The translations under genes and the position numbers were made by a program. Shown here one piece after another: positions 1 through 10,700 of a stretch of 58,642 nt of DNA. Source of the DNA: Bacteriovoracaceae bacterium. GTDB lineage: Bacteria > Bdellovibrionota > Bacteriovoracia > Bacteriovoracales > Bacteriovoracaceae. The DNA lies in the NCBI GenBank assembly GCA_016786485.1, contig JAEUWD010000031.1, forward strand, positions 1-58,642. Direction: 5' to 3'. The notes under the pieces were generated by a model. That model searched no databases. It had not been told where the DNA came from and saw nothing but the letters and a program-made list of their open reading frames with translations. The stretch's first letter is position 1, and each line of letters begins with the position of its first letter.

Positions 1-2
1 TT

Positions 3-1637
3 TCAGGTGCTTCTCGTCCTCTCATCTATGGTGATTTTGCGACGAAACAATTATGGATGCATGAAGTGTGTGATGAGACAGGTGCCAACTGTAAAGATAT
101 CTCGACTGGATGGGGTGGGTCTTCTAACTGGACCATCACTGGTTCAGATATTTATCGTAACAGTATGGTTCGAATTGGTGCTGTCACAGCTCCAAACGAT
201 GCTTTGGATGTAACAGGTGCCATTGATGCGACTGGTGCTTATAAACAAAATGGTAGTGTGGTGTTAAATACCTTAGGTGGTACAGGTATTACACGAGTTG
301 GTTTAACCGGAACTTCTATTTCAGGTGCGAGTAACACGGCAGTTGGTAACGCTTCAGCTTTCAGTTTAACTTCAGGAACAAATAATACTTTAGTCGGGGC
401 GGCTTCAGGCTCGTATATAACAACTGGTCAACAAAACGTTATGCTTGGAACTTCTACCGGAAACGCCGCTGCGGGAAGTACTTTGAGTTTTAGTACATTT
501 GTTGGTGCAAGTGCAGGTGCGACAGTAACCGCCGATGAGAATACTTTTATTGGATATCAAGCTGGAGAATCGGTAACCTCAGGTGCGAATAACGTGTTTG
601 TTGGTTCTCAGTCAGGCCCACAATCGACGGCCGCAACAGGCAGTGGGAACGTAGGCGTTGGTAAAGATACCATGTATTTTACAACAACTGGATATGCCAA
701 TACTGCAATTGGATATCAATCAATGCGTGCCAATGTTGATGGTGCAAATAACACTGCGCTTGGGTATGGTTCACTAGATACCAATACTTCAGGTTCTAGT
801 AATGCGGCCATTGGTTACAATGCACTTACTGCGAACACCACTGGTAATAACAATGCAGCAACTGGTAACTTTGCTTTACGATCAAATGTTGGTGGTAACT
901 CGAACTCAGCTTTAGGTACCCATGCTCTGAGTTTAAATGCTGGTGGAGGAAACAACTCTGCAGTTGGTAATTTTGCTTTATATTCGAATGTTTCTGGAAA
1001 TAATAACACTGCGATTGGTGATAATGCTGGTTACAATGCTTTAGGTTCAGGCAACGTTTTCTTAGGTCGATATGCTGGTTATAATGAAACTGGTTCAGAT
1101 AAATTATATATCGATAACTCGAACACAGTGACGCCTTTAATTGGCGGTGATTTTTCTACAGATGCTGTAACGATTAACGGTTCACTAACTGTAACTGGAA
1201 CTGCCAATCTGGCTAATAATTCAATTCAAAATGCAGAGATTTCAGATTCAACTATTGATCCTAGGAAAATAATGAACTCAGGAAGAACCACGGCCAGTTA
1301 TGCTGCTAACTCGAGTTATACAAGTAATTTAGATTCAGGTGCTTCTCTACCATATGTGGCAACAACAAACAGTACTCCTACTGTCTATCAGGCCATAGGA
1401 ACATGTACCAACTATATGACTGCAACTGATAAATGTGGTGTAGTGGCCAACATATTAGTTCTTCCAAACGGAACTAATATTGTTATGTCTAATCAATCAA
1501 CTTACAGCGGTGGTTCGTGGTGTATTCCTACGATGACAATTGTATCGAACAGACCTAACGTGAATTGCGTTTATACAACTTTCTCAAGTGGTGGAGCGGC
1601 ATCACTAAGTTGGCATATTACCAGCCAGCCACAATAA
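3..1637 (+). CDS. Fibre/adhesin with YadA-like head repeats (5' truncated)
   Basis: The reading frame is open from the window edge, so the N-terminus is missing and no start can be assigned. The visible part is a surface fibre. From about base 330 to 1090 it carries roughly 22-24-residue repeats of the type NTAIGYxA / NNTALGYGSL, which are characteristic of YadA-like left-handed head roll domains in trimeric adhesins. A connector (GGDFSTDAVTINGSLTVTGT) and a short linker follow, then a C-terminal tip of about 110 residues with four cysteines that ends at TAA 1635. It lacks the S74 chaperone domain seen in the fibre gene at 4793, so its tip is of a different class. This architecture matches the chimeric or mosaic trimeric fibres known from Bdellovibrio. 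I am confident of the surface-fibre class; the tip domain is unrecognised. Confidence 0.8.
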   Translation, partial: SGASRPLIYGDFATKQLWMHEVCDETGANCKDISTGWGGSSNWTITGSDIYRNSMVRIGAVTAPNDALDVTGAIDATGAYKQNGSVVLNTLGGTGITRVGLTGTSISGASNTAVGNASAFSLTSGTNNTLVGAASGSYITTGQQNVMLGTSTGNAAAGSTLSFSTFVGASAGATVTADENTFIGYQAGESVTSGANNVFVGSQSGPQSTAATGSGNVGVGKDTMYFTTTGYANTAIGYQSMRANVDGANNTALGYGSLDTNTSGSSNAAIGYNALTANTTGNNNAATGNFALRSNVGGNSNSALGTHALSLNAGGGNNSAVGNFALYSNVSGNNNTAIGDNAGYNALGSGNVFLGRYAGYNETGSDKLYIDNSNTVTPLIGGDFSTDAVTINGSLTVTGTANLANNSIQNAEISDSTIDPRKIMNSGRTTASYAANSSYTSNLDSGASLPYVATTNSTPTVYQAIGTCTNYMTATDKCGVVANILVLPNGTNIVMSNQSTYSGGSWCIPTMTIVSNRPNVNCVYTTFSSGGAASLSWHITSQPQ

Positions 1638-1648
1638 GAACTTAGAAC

Positions 1649-1672
1649 GCACCTGGAGCCTTTTCGTCTAGC
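1649..1672 (+). repeat. REP-like 24-bp repeat, copy A
   Basis: This copy starts GCACCTGGAGC, continues through a T-rich middle and ends GTCTAGC. It lies between the fibre gene and the REP-associated transposase, in inverted orientation to copy B on the other side of the transposase. It differs from copy C at two of 24 positions. Confidence 0.75.
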
Positions 1673-1763
1673 TTCGCGGTACTATTTTTCAAAAAAGAAA
1701 TAAATCTACTTTCTTAAGCACGTTTCTTGGTCAATCAATGATTTTATTAATATCTAGTCATAC

Positions 1764-2375
1764 ATGAGTCGTAAAATTTTAATCAGAAGCGATGAATTCC
1801 CTTACCATGTTACATGTCGCTCGAACAATCGAGAGTGGTTTGAAATTCCAACCCAAAAAATGTGGGAGCTGTCTCTCAAATGTTTGGCCCACGCTAATCA
1901 AAAACATCCCATCACTTTAATTTCATTTGTTTTGATGAGTAATCACTACCATATGTTGCTCAGAACCCCAGAGGCCAATATCGATAGATTTATGTATGAG
2001 TTTAATAAAAACTTAAGTCTCGTGGTGAGAAATTATGCGTATCGCGAGAATCGAGTATTTGGTGGACGCTATAAATGGTGTCTTATACGTTCGCACAAAT
2101 ATTTATTTAATTGTTATAAGTATGTTTACCAAAATCCAAAGCGTGCGAAAATTGTCAAACATTGCGAGGATTACCCTTACAGTACTTTATATTACATCCG
2201 TCACGATAAAACATTTCCACTGATCATCCATGATTTATTTGGTTTTAAGGATGAATACGGACTTTTAAAGCTCAATCATCTTCAGCCTGAGATAGAGCTT
2301 ACCTCAATCAGAAAGGCTCTAAAAAAATCAGAACTTAATGTTTTGAAACACCCAAGTCGAAGAACTCCGTTATAG
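1764..2375 (+). CDS. REP-associated tyrosine transposase (IS200/Y1_Tnp family)
   Basis: The 203-aa protein has the single-strand HUH transposase signature: a histidine pair in MSNHYHMLL (about residues 56-64), preceded by the strand ITLISFVL. Downstream, SHKYLFNCYKYVYQNPKRA (about 110-128) contains candidate catalytic tyrosines. The length and the C-terminal NP-R-A motif fit RAYT proteins, which act on REP palindromes rather than mobilising a normal insertion sequence. No left or right IS ends or accessory TnpB are present. The gene is bracketed by inverted copies of a 24-bp repeat (1649-1672 and 2382-2405), which supports a RAYT/REP relationship. The start ATG at 1764 gives the expected N-terminus; no strong ribosome site is seen. 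Confidence 0.88.
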   Translation: MSRKILIRSDEFPYHVTCRSNNREWFEIPTQKMWELSLKCLAHANQKHPITLISFVLMSNHYHMLLRTPEANIDRFMYEFNKNLSLVVRNYAYRENRVFGGRYKWCLIRSHKYLFNCYKYVYQNPKRAKIVKHCEDYPYSTLYYIRHDKTFPLIIHDLFGFKDEYGLLKLNHLQPEIELTSIRKALKKSELNVLKHPSRRTPL

Positions 2376-2381
2376 TGCACG

Positions 2382-2405
2382 GCTAAACAAAAAAGCTCCA
2401 GGTGC
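2382..2405 (-). repeat. REP-like 24-bp repeat, copy B
   Basis: Read on the minus strand it begins GCACCTGGAGC and ends GTTTAGC. It lies 6 bp after the transposase stop and is inverted relative to copy A. The AAAAGC/GCTTTT arms around TCCAGGT can also form a small hairpin, so it could terminate transcription between the convergent transposase and protease genes. Confidence 0.75.
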
Positions 2406-2407
2406 TT

Positions 2408-3136
2408 TTAAGGGCCGTAGAGTTTACGGACGGTTTCTTGGTCGCCTTGACTTAGTTCAGTGAGCCTTCCCATGGAACCCTGGTACTGAGTGTAACCAGG
2501 TCTGGCGTTGATCGTCATAAGATTTGATGTTTTTGCAAACGCATTATCACGATAGTGCATAATCGAGAGAAAATCATAATCAGAATATTCTTTAGTCCAA
2601 AAAATTTTAAAGAAATTGCTTTTGGCGCCAGACTGAACATTATCTTTTTCAATTTTCACATATCGATCTCGATCACTTCGCTGATGTTCGTGTAGTAGGC
2701 TTAGTGAGTGACCAATTTCATGCACAATCGTTCGTTTATTCCAACAACCACCTTCTTCTAAATTAAGTGTACGCTTTTTGCTCCAAGGCATCGTTCCCAT
2801 TCCAATACTCGCAAAACAGCCTTTGGCGTTTTTTTGAACATAAACGTAACGATCTTCGTTCTTGCGAATTTTACAATTAATTTTTGCTATTTTTTCCCAC
2901 TCACTACAAGCGTTTAAAAAATCCATTTTTTGTTTTTCTGTTAGGTCGTTTGCAAATTCAATAGGTAGTATTCCATCAGTCCAAGTCGTTCCTATGAAAA
3001 GGGCGGTTGCACCTTTTTCAGTCGTTATTTCTTCTTCATCAATCAGCATATCTCCGATTCGAATTTCATGATTTTGTGGCACGTACCCAGCCATAACAAA
3101 ATTGGAAAAGAGAAAAGGCGTTAAAAATATTTTCAT
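2408..3136 (-). CDS. Astacin-like zinc metalloprotease, secreted
   Basis: This is a 242-aa exported protease. A short hydrophobic N-terminus (about residues 1-16) looks like a signal peptide. The zinc site is HEIGHSLSLLHE at about 139-150 (His139, Glu140, His143, His149), followed by the Met-turn SIMHY at 191-195, an arrangement typical of the astacin family M12A. The glycine usually found three residues after the second zinc histidine is Ser146, a mild deviation. Cysteines at about 77, 88, 107 and 131 could form disulphides. The predicted role is extracellular or periplasmic protein digestion, which would fit a predatory or scavenging lifestyle. It is transcribed convergently to the transposase and lies between two repeat copies. 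Confidence 0.85.
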   Translation of the reverse strand: MKIFLTPFLFSNFVMAGYVPQNHEIRIGDMLIDEEEITTEKGATALFIGTTWTDGILPIEFANDLTEKQKMDFLNACSEWEKIAKINCKIRKNEDRYVYVQKNAKGCFASIGMGTMPWSKKRTLNLEEGGCWNKRTIVHEIGHSLSLLHEHQRSDRDRYVKIEKDNVQSGAKSNFFKIFWTKEYSDYDFLSIMHYRDNAFAKTSNLMTINARPGYTQYQGSMGRLTELSQGDQETVRKLYGP

Positions 3137-3215
3137 GAATTTCCTTTTATTTAATTATCTTGGCGTTTGGGAGAAACACACAGTTAGGAAAATTTGTTCA
3201 AAAATTTAGCGCGTA

Positions 3216-3239
3216 GCTAGACAAAAAAGCTCCAGGTGC
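3216..3239 (-). repeat. REP-like 24-bp repeat, copy C
   Basis: It has the same orientation as copy B and differs from it by one base in 24. It lies upstream of the astacin-like gene, so copies B and C bracket that gene in direct orientation. Confidence 0.75.
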
Positions 3240-3343
3240 CTTTTATGATGGGCACTGGGCACGGAAACGTCGGAAATGAAAGAACACAAGTGTTTGAAAT
3301 TACGTCGCTAGAGACCTCAACTTCTGACCGCGATAGTCCGATA

Positions 3344-3349
3344 TATAAT
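3344..3349 (+). promoter_or_regulatory. Candidate -10 box for the 3370/4793 fibre operon
   Basis: A perfect TATAAT lies 20 bp before the ATG at 3370. No convincing -35 hexamer is seen at 17 bp, and the expected 5' leader is only about 14 nt with no clear Shine-Dalgarno. This is tentative. Confidence 0.35.
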
Positions 3350-3369
3350 AGGTATTAGTCTCTATTAAC

Positions 3370-4785
3370 ATGGCGGTACGTATGCTCGGTAAAGCCAAGG
3401 ATTTTGTCCGTGATAATCCGGTGGTCTCCACTGGAATCGGGATTGCTTTACTTATGATGCTACTGGATTTCGGTGATCAAGGGCAGACCATTTATGAGAA
3501 GGCCAAGAAAAAAGCCGCTAAAAGAAATCCTGCTTCAAAGGAATACCAAAAACTCTTAGGTGATGAATCAACCACCTCATCAGGAGAAAATTCAGTTCAA
3601 ACATATACTCAACTTGAATCTCCCCCTGAGCGCCTTGAGATGATTCAATCCGGAAGTGAAAACCAAGAAGATTTTCGAGGCATGAGTTTTGTCGGCGATT
3701 CCGGAGGTTCAGGTGATACAACTCCTAGTCTCGCCCTCAGTGATGGACAAGATAATACAAACACACGAGAACCAGATAAATATGTTCCGATTGAAGATGA
3801 TATTACCCCAGTAGCTGGTGGCGGTTTTGCTGGCGGCGGGGGTTGTTTTGGAGAAAATTGCGTTGGCAATCCACCTCCCTCAAGTGGAGGACCGATTGGC
3901 GGAGGTTCTGGCTCAACCACCATTTCTGTTGTGGGCTCTCCAGGGTCAGGTTCCTATGTCACAAATCCTACGGTCACCTTAACTGGTGCTAATACCACGC
4001 AAATTCTCTACTGCTTAAGTCTCACCTCAACTTGTTGTGAACCAAGTAGCACTTATACATCTCCTGTTCTTATCTCTTCAGGTGCCGCGGGTGTTTATAC
4101 GGGAGGTAGTTATTGTCTCTCATTCAAAGGTGTTAATGGAACAAATAGTTCAAGTGTGGTTCAGCAACAATACCTAGTCGATAACACTTTGCCAGCCTTA
4201 ACCGCTGGTCTTTTTCCTGTCTCAACCATGTATCAAATTCAGTCCACTGAAACGCAATATTTTCTTCGCTCAAATTCATCTGACTTTGGGGCCAGTGGTT
4301 TTACCTTTTTTAATATCGCCCTTAAAAATAATAATCCAGCCAGCTACACTGACTGTGAAGATATTGTAAATTCATTTCCAAGCAGCACTTATGGTATGCG
4401 TTCTCCCGCGGGTGCGCTAGAAATTAATACCGACGGATTAACTCCAGCTTCAAACATCGATATGAGAATTTCCATGAATAACGGAGTAGACCACTACGGA
4501 ATCAACTATATGGTTTCGGTCATGCAGTTCACTGATTTACAAGGTGAGAGTGTTTATATGTGTATGCCTCACCAGGTTCTACTGAGAGATTTTACGGTCT
4601 TTACACCGACCAATGTGAGCAACTTTATAACCGCACCAGACTTCACCTCAGGCACATATGGCATCAACGAATTCCAAGGCATGATTCAACCTTTTGGTCC
4701 CTTTGGCGGCGGCAATTCTGGCCCTGGTGTCGCTAGTGGTCCTAACTTCGATTTAGAATATAACTTGGTCAACATTATTAATTGA
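3370..4785 (+). CDS. Membrane-anchored, Gly-rich surface protein preceding the fibre
   Basis: The 471-aa protein has no recognised full-length family. A single hydrophobic segment (about residues 16-32, VVSTGIGIALLMMLLDF) with positive residues before and after it suggests an N-terminal inner-membrane anchor. An acidic/Ser-rich stretch and a Gly/Pro-rich linker with a CFGENC motif (about 150-178) follow. A region at about 185-275, containing paired cysteines in STCCEP and ending in a LVDNTLPAL strand, resembles the beta-sandwich repeats of chitobiase C-terminal type found in surface proteins. The last 190 residues are unassigned. The stop is 7 nt before the 2545-aa fibre gene, so the two are probably co-transcribed and this protein may act as a fibre partner, anchor or assembly factor. 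That role is inferred from context only. Confidence 0.6.
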   Translation: MAVRMLGKAKDFVRDNPVVSTGIGIALLMMLLDFGDQGQTIYEKAKKKAAKRNPASKEYQKLLGDESTTSSGENSVQTYTQLESPPERLEMIQSGSENQEDFRGMSFVGDSGGSGDTTPSLALSDGQDNTNTREPDKYVPIEDDITPVAGGGFAGGGGCFGENCVGNPPPSSGGPIGGGSGSTTISVVGSPGSGSYVTNPTVTLTGANTTQILYCLSLTSTCCEPSSTYTSPVLISSGAAGVYTGGSYCLSFKGVNGTNSSSVVQQQYLVDNTLPALTAGLFPVSTMYQIQSTETQYFLRSNSSDFGASGFTFFNIALKNNNPASYTDCEDIVNSFPSSTYGMRSPAGALEINTDGLTPASNIDMRISMNNGVDHYGINYMVSVMQFTDLQGESVYMCMPHQVLLRDFTVFTPTNVSNFITAPDFTSGTYGINEFQGMIQPFGPFGGGNSGPGVASGPNFDLEYNLVNIIN

Positions 4786-4792
4786 GAGTGTT

Positions 4793-7700
4793 ATGAAAAA
4801 TATTTTCAAAATTTTATTTTTATTAATCCCTATAGCTTCAGAAGCAGCATCATTCTTCTATGGTGGTCGTTTAGTTAATCCCACAACTGGACAACCTTAC
4901 GCAGGTCCAGCGGACTTAACATTTAGAGTTTATGTCAATAATGCGGCCACAACCTGTATCTATACTGATAATTCGGTCCCACTTAATAACGGAGTTTTTA
5001 ACGTAGCGGTCGACTTCGATACGGGACTTCCTTGCGGAACAGCGTTTTCGAGCATTTTACAAACAGCAGTTGCACTTAATCATAAAATTGAAATTGAAGT
5101 TAGACATAATAACACTGCAACGACTTATCCACGACAAGAAATCGGAACGGTGCCGCTTGCGATAACTTCAACTAATGGTGGTACGCCAGCGATTGGTTCA
5201 GTAACCAATAATCAACTAGTGGGGACACCGACATGTTTGGCCGGTCAATATCTACGTTGGAATGGAATCAGCTTTGAATGTACTGCGCCAGTGGGTGGGG
5301 GCACGGTGAACTCAGTCACTGCAGCCGATGCTACGATTACTGTGAGTGGTTCTGCCACCAATCCAACTGTCGCCGTTAATACAGCCAACACAGATACTCG
5401 TTACTTAAAAATTGATGGCACCAATAATATGGGCGGGAATAGAATTCAAAACGTTGGCGCTCCATCAGTGGGTACTGATGCTGCTAATAGAAACTACGTT
5501 GATACTCAAGTCTCTGGCGCAGGTTCAATGGATAATTTTAATGTGACGGCTGATTCTGGCGGTTCAGCTACGATTTCAGACGGAAATACATTAACCATTG
5601 CTGGTGGTAATAATATTGCAACTACACGCGCACTTAATACTGTCACTATTGATATCACACCAAACACGAATAATTTTATTCCAAAAGCGACGACGACTAA
5701 TTATGTCGATTCACTTATTTCTGATAACGGCTCAAACGTTTCAATTAGTGTTGCAGCACCTGTTCCACATGCGAGTGCTTTGATGCAAATTGATTCTGTG
5801 ACTCGAGGTTTTCTAGCACCTCGTATGTCGACAGCACAAAGAGATGCAATCACTGCACCGGCCGCAGGTCTTTTAATTTATAATACAACAACTAATGCAT
5901 ATAATTTTTATAACGGTGGATCTTGGGCAGCGGTAGGTTCAGGTGGAGGTACAGTTAACTCAGTCACTGCTTCGGCAGCGGGAATAACGATTGGTGGAAC
6001 GGCGACCAATCCGACGGTTGGACTTAATATTGCAAACTGCTTGGCCGGAAACTCCATTCGCCAAATCAATGCTGACGGAACAGTTGTATGTGAAACGGAT
6101 GATGCCGGAGCACCTGGTGGATTGTCATCACTAAACGGACAGACTGGTAATACGCAAACTTTTAGTATAAATACCGCTACTGGCACTACTCCAGCTTGGA
6201 ACTCGGCCACTGATAACCACGAACTCAGAATCCCGATGGCCGCGGTGGTAGGTGTGACGGCTGGTCTGATTTCAAAAGCTCAATATGATATTTTTAACGC
6301 GAAACTTTCTGCGGAATTAGACCCAGAAGTAGGCGCTAATACCACAGATAGGCTTCCTCGTTGGAATGGTTCGGCATTGGTTGCCGGTCAAATTCAGGAC
6401 ACAGGCACAAACATTGCAATTGCGCCATCTGGAACCTTGGCCATTTCAAATCTGGTTGCTCCGATTGGTGCAAGTGATGCGACAACAAAAGGCTACGTTG
6501 ACGCTCGTACAGGTGCGAATGAAATTGACCCTAAGCTTGATTCAGCTACTGTAAACGCTATTCCTCGTTGGAATGGGACTGATTTAGTTGATGGTATTAT
6601 CCGTGACAACGCGACAACTGCGTGGATCGGCGGAGCCGCCGTCACTTCAGCTCTACTTTCACTTGATTCAACCACGCGAGGTTTTTTGGCGCCACGTATG
6701 ACAACTGTGCAACGAGACGCTATCACTACGCCAGCCGCAGGTTTATTAATTTATAATACTACCACCAATGCTTATAACTTTTATAACGGGACGATTTGGA
6801 ATGCAGTAGGTTCTGGAGGCGGCACCGTGAACTCGGTCACGGCTTCGGCAGCGGGTATTACTATCGGTGGAACTGCAACTAACCCAACAGTGGGAATAAA
6901 TATCGCAAACTGTGCCGCAGGAAACTCCATTCGCCAAATCAATGCTGACGGAACAGTTGTATGTGAAACGGATGATGCCGGAGCACCTGGTGGATTGTCA
7001 TCACTAAACGGTCAGACTGGAAACACACAAACCTTCAGTACTAATACCGCTACAGGCACTGATCCTATATGGAGTTCATCGGGTGATAATCATGAGCTGA
7101 GAATTCCCATGGCCTCGGCCGCAGGAGTTAACGCAGGTCTTATCTCGAAAGCACAATATGATATTTTTAACGCTAAATTAGGAACTGGTTCTGCTGCAGG
7201 TGGTGACTTAACAGGAACATATCCGAACCCTGCCATTGCCGCGAGTGCGGTGACGAGTGGGAAAATTCTAGATGGCACTATTGCTGCCGTGGACGTGAAC
7301 TCTGCCGCTATTCAACTTCGAGTGTCTGGGACTTGTGCTGCTGGAAACTCTATCAGAACCATCAACGCTGATGGTTCAGTTGTATGTGAAGCTGATGATA
7401 GTGGCGCCGGTGGTATTACAACTATTAATTCGCAAACTGGAGTAACACAAACCATCGCTATTACCACTACAACTCCAATGATGTCTCCAGATGTTAGTAG
7501 TGCGACCGATACACATACGATTCGTATTCCATTTGCGGCCACTGCGGGTGTAGGCGCGGGTCTAATTACCAATGCTCAGTACACTACTTTTAATAATAAA
7601 CAAGAGAGAGTCACAGGTACCTGCGCTGCTGGAAATTCAATCAGTACTGTAAATGCTGATGGTACTGTCGTGTGTGAAGCCGATGACGGTATTACTGTTG

Positions 7701-10700
7701 AAGCTGATCCACAAGTAGGGGCCAATACCACTAGCTATATTCCACGTTGGGATGGCTCGGCTTTAGTCACCGGTCAAATTTATGATAACGGAACAGTCGT
7801 TAATATAGGATCAACCACTGCCGTGCCGAGTGCGATTTTAAATTTAGATTCAACCGCCAAGGGTCTATTGATTCCACGTATGACCTCCGCACAGCGTGGT
7901 GCTATCGGTACTCCTGCCACCGGGCTTTTGGTTTTTGATACTGATATGAGCGCTTTTAATTATTATAACGGCTCAGCTTGGGTGGCCTTCGGAGCAGGTG
8001 CAAATGCGACTCAGATTCAAGGTAGAACACTCGATGCGGCCCTTAACTCAATTGGTGCTGGCCAAGATGGATATGTGCTAAAATGGATGAATGCCAATAA
8101 CAGATGGGAAGCTCAACCTGATGCTGTAGGTGGAGCAGGAGGGCTTTCAAATTTAAACGGAGCTACTGGTTCAACTCAGTCCTTTGGAGCACCAGGTACT
8201 ACAGGTACTGCACCAAACTGGACTCGAACTGGTGATACTCACTTTATCAACATTCCCATGGCCGCAACAGCGACTGTGACCGCAGGTTTAATTTCTAAAG
8301 CTCAATACGATATTTTTAATGCTAAACAAGCCACACTTTCAGCAGGCTGTGCTGCTAACGAAGCACTTCGAACTTTTTCTGCCGCAGGTACTCCGACTTG
8401 TACCGCTTTTATAACCGTTGGTGCAAGCGCCGGTGGTGATTTATCAGGAACGTATCCAAACCCAACGGTAGCAAGAATCCAAGGTCGCGATGTTTCATCT
8501 GCAGCACCTGGAGCAAACCAAGTCTTAAAATGGAACGGAGCTGCCTGGGCACCAGCAGCGGACGACAATACGGGTACCACATATTCAGCAGGAGCAGGAC
8601 TAGATTTAACCGGTACTATTTTTTCTATCGCTGATAGCGGTGTAACCAGTGTGAAAATTGCTGCTAACGCTGTGGACTCGTCAAAAATTGCAGCCGACAC
8701 CATTGTTGCAGCTGATATTGCGACTGGTGGTGTGGCGACAGCCGAAATATTAGATGGGACTATTCTCAATGCCGATATTAGTGCAACGGCCAATATTGAT
8801 GCTACAAAGCTCGGCACAGGAGTGGTTAGCACTACTGAATTTAATTACCTTGATGGAGTAACATCAAGCATTCAAACACAACTTGATGCTAAATTAACGA
8901 CTGAAACAGATCCTCAAGTTGGTACCCTAACCGCCAACCTGTGGTGCCAAGCCAATGCTGCTGGTACGTCGATTGACTGTACCGCAAATGCTCCTTCACC
9001 AGTAGGAGCAACACTAAACTCAACCCAAATTTGGGTGGGAGACGCCGGAAACTTAGCGGTAGCAAGAACGGTAACAGGAGATGTGACAATCAGTAATACC
9101 GGAGTAACGGCGATCGGAGCTGGAGTTATTGTTAACGCTGATGTAGCAGCAGCAGCCAATATTGCGGCGACAAAACTAGGAACTGGTGTCGTAGATAATA
9201 CCGAATTTAATTACTTAGACGGAGTAACTTCTGCGATCCAAACACAATTAAATGCAAAACTCTCAGCAGAAACAGATCCTCAAGTTGGAACCTTAACTGC
9301 CAATCTATGGTGTCAGGCCAACGCCGGTGGAACATCGATTGACTGTACCAGTGCAGCTCCTTCACCAGTTGGAGCAACACTAAACTCAACTCAAATTTGG
9401 GTGGGAGACGCCGGAAACTTAGCAGTAGCTAGAACTGTGAGTGGTGATGTAACGATTAGTAATACAGGCGTAACGGCGATCGGAGCTGGGGTTATTGTTA
9501 ACGCTGATATAGCAGCAGCTGCCAATATTGCGGCGACAAAACTAGGAACTGGAGTCGTAGATAATACCGAATTTAATTATTTGGACGGAGTCACTTCGGC
9601 GATCCAAACACAATTAAACGCAAAAATCTCAGCAGAAACAGATCCAGAAGTCGGAACGTTAACGGCGAACCTTTGGTGTCGTGCCAACGCTGGTGGTACA
9701 TCGATTGATTGTACCAGTGCAGCTCCTTCACCAGTTGGAGCAACACTCAACTCAACTCAAATTTGGGTGGGTAGCGCAGGTAACTTGGCGAGTGCAGTAA
9801 GCATGAGCGGAGATGCTACATTATCAAATACTGGTGTTCTGACCATCGGAGCTAATGCGGTTGACTCGTCAAAAATTGCAGCCGACACCATTGTTGCAGC
9901 TGATATTGCGACTGGTGGAGTAGCAACAGCTGAGATCTTAGATGGAACAATATTGAATGCGGACATCAACGCGGCAGCAGCTATCGCTTTAAGTAAACTG
10001 GCAGGCTGGCCAGCAGATGCGGCTGGTGTTTTAAATAATAACGGTTCAGGAACTTTGACATGGGTAACACCGCTAGCAAATCCGATGACTACAGCGGGAG
10101 ATATTATTTATGGTGGAGTCGCAGGAGCAGCGACAAGACTACCAACAGGAACGGGTTTTTTAAGAGGTGGAGCAACACCAAGTTACTCAGCCGTGAATTT
10201 AGCGACAGTAGATGTCACTGGAGCCTTACCAATAGCAAATGGTGGTACAGGAGCCACAACGGCAGCAGCAGCACGAACAAACTTAGGTTTAGGAACACTT
10301 GCAACCTTAAGTGCGGTTGGTTCTACAGAAATCACTGATGGATCAATTATGAACGCAGATATCAATGCGGCAGCAGCGATTGCTTTAAGTAAACTGGCAG
10401 GTTGGCCGGCGAATGCATCTGGATTTTTAAGTAACAACGGTTCTGGGACGTTGACTTGGGCAACATCAGCAGAAACAGATCCTCAAGTTGGTGCAAATAC
10501 CACAAACTATGTTTCGAAGTGGGATGGTTCGGCTTTAGTTGCTTCCCAAATTTGGGCGGATGCTACAGGAGTTGGTATCGGAACCAATGCACCCGCAGGA
10601 CTTCTTGAGTTACGTAATGCATCTCCTTTTATCGAGCTTTCAGATACTACAGGTGGTACTTCGAGAGATTGGCGTCTAGGGATAAGTAGTTTAGTCGAAG

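Noticed and set aside
8302-8832. Long antisense open frames within the giant fibre gene, such as this one
   Set aside because: They mirror the repetitive, stop-poor sense sequence, lack ribosome sites and have low-complexity Ala/Val/Pro composition.
5320-9800. Periodic repeats that could suggest a CRISPR array
   Set aside because: The repeats are coding, in frame, hundreds of bases long and not separated by unique spacers. No CRISPR or cas gene is visible anywhere in the window.
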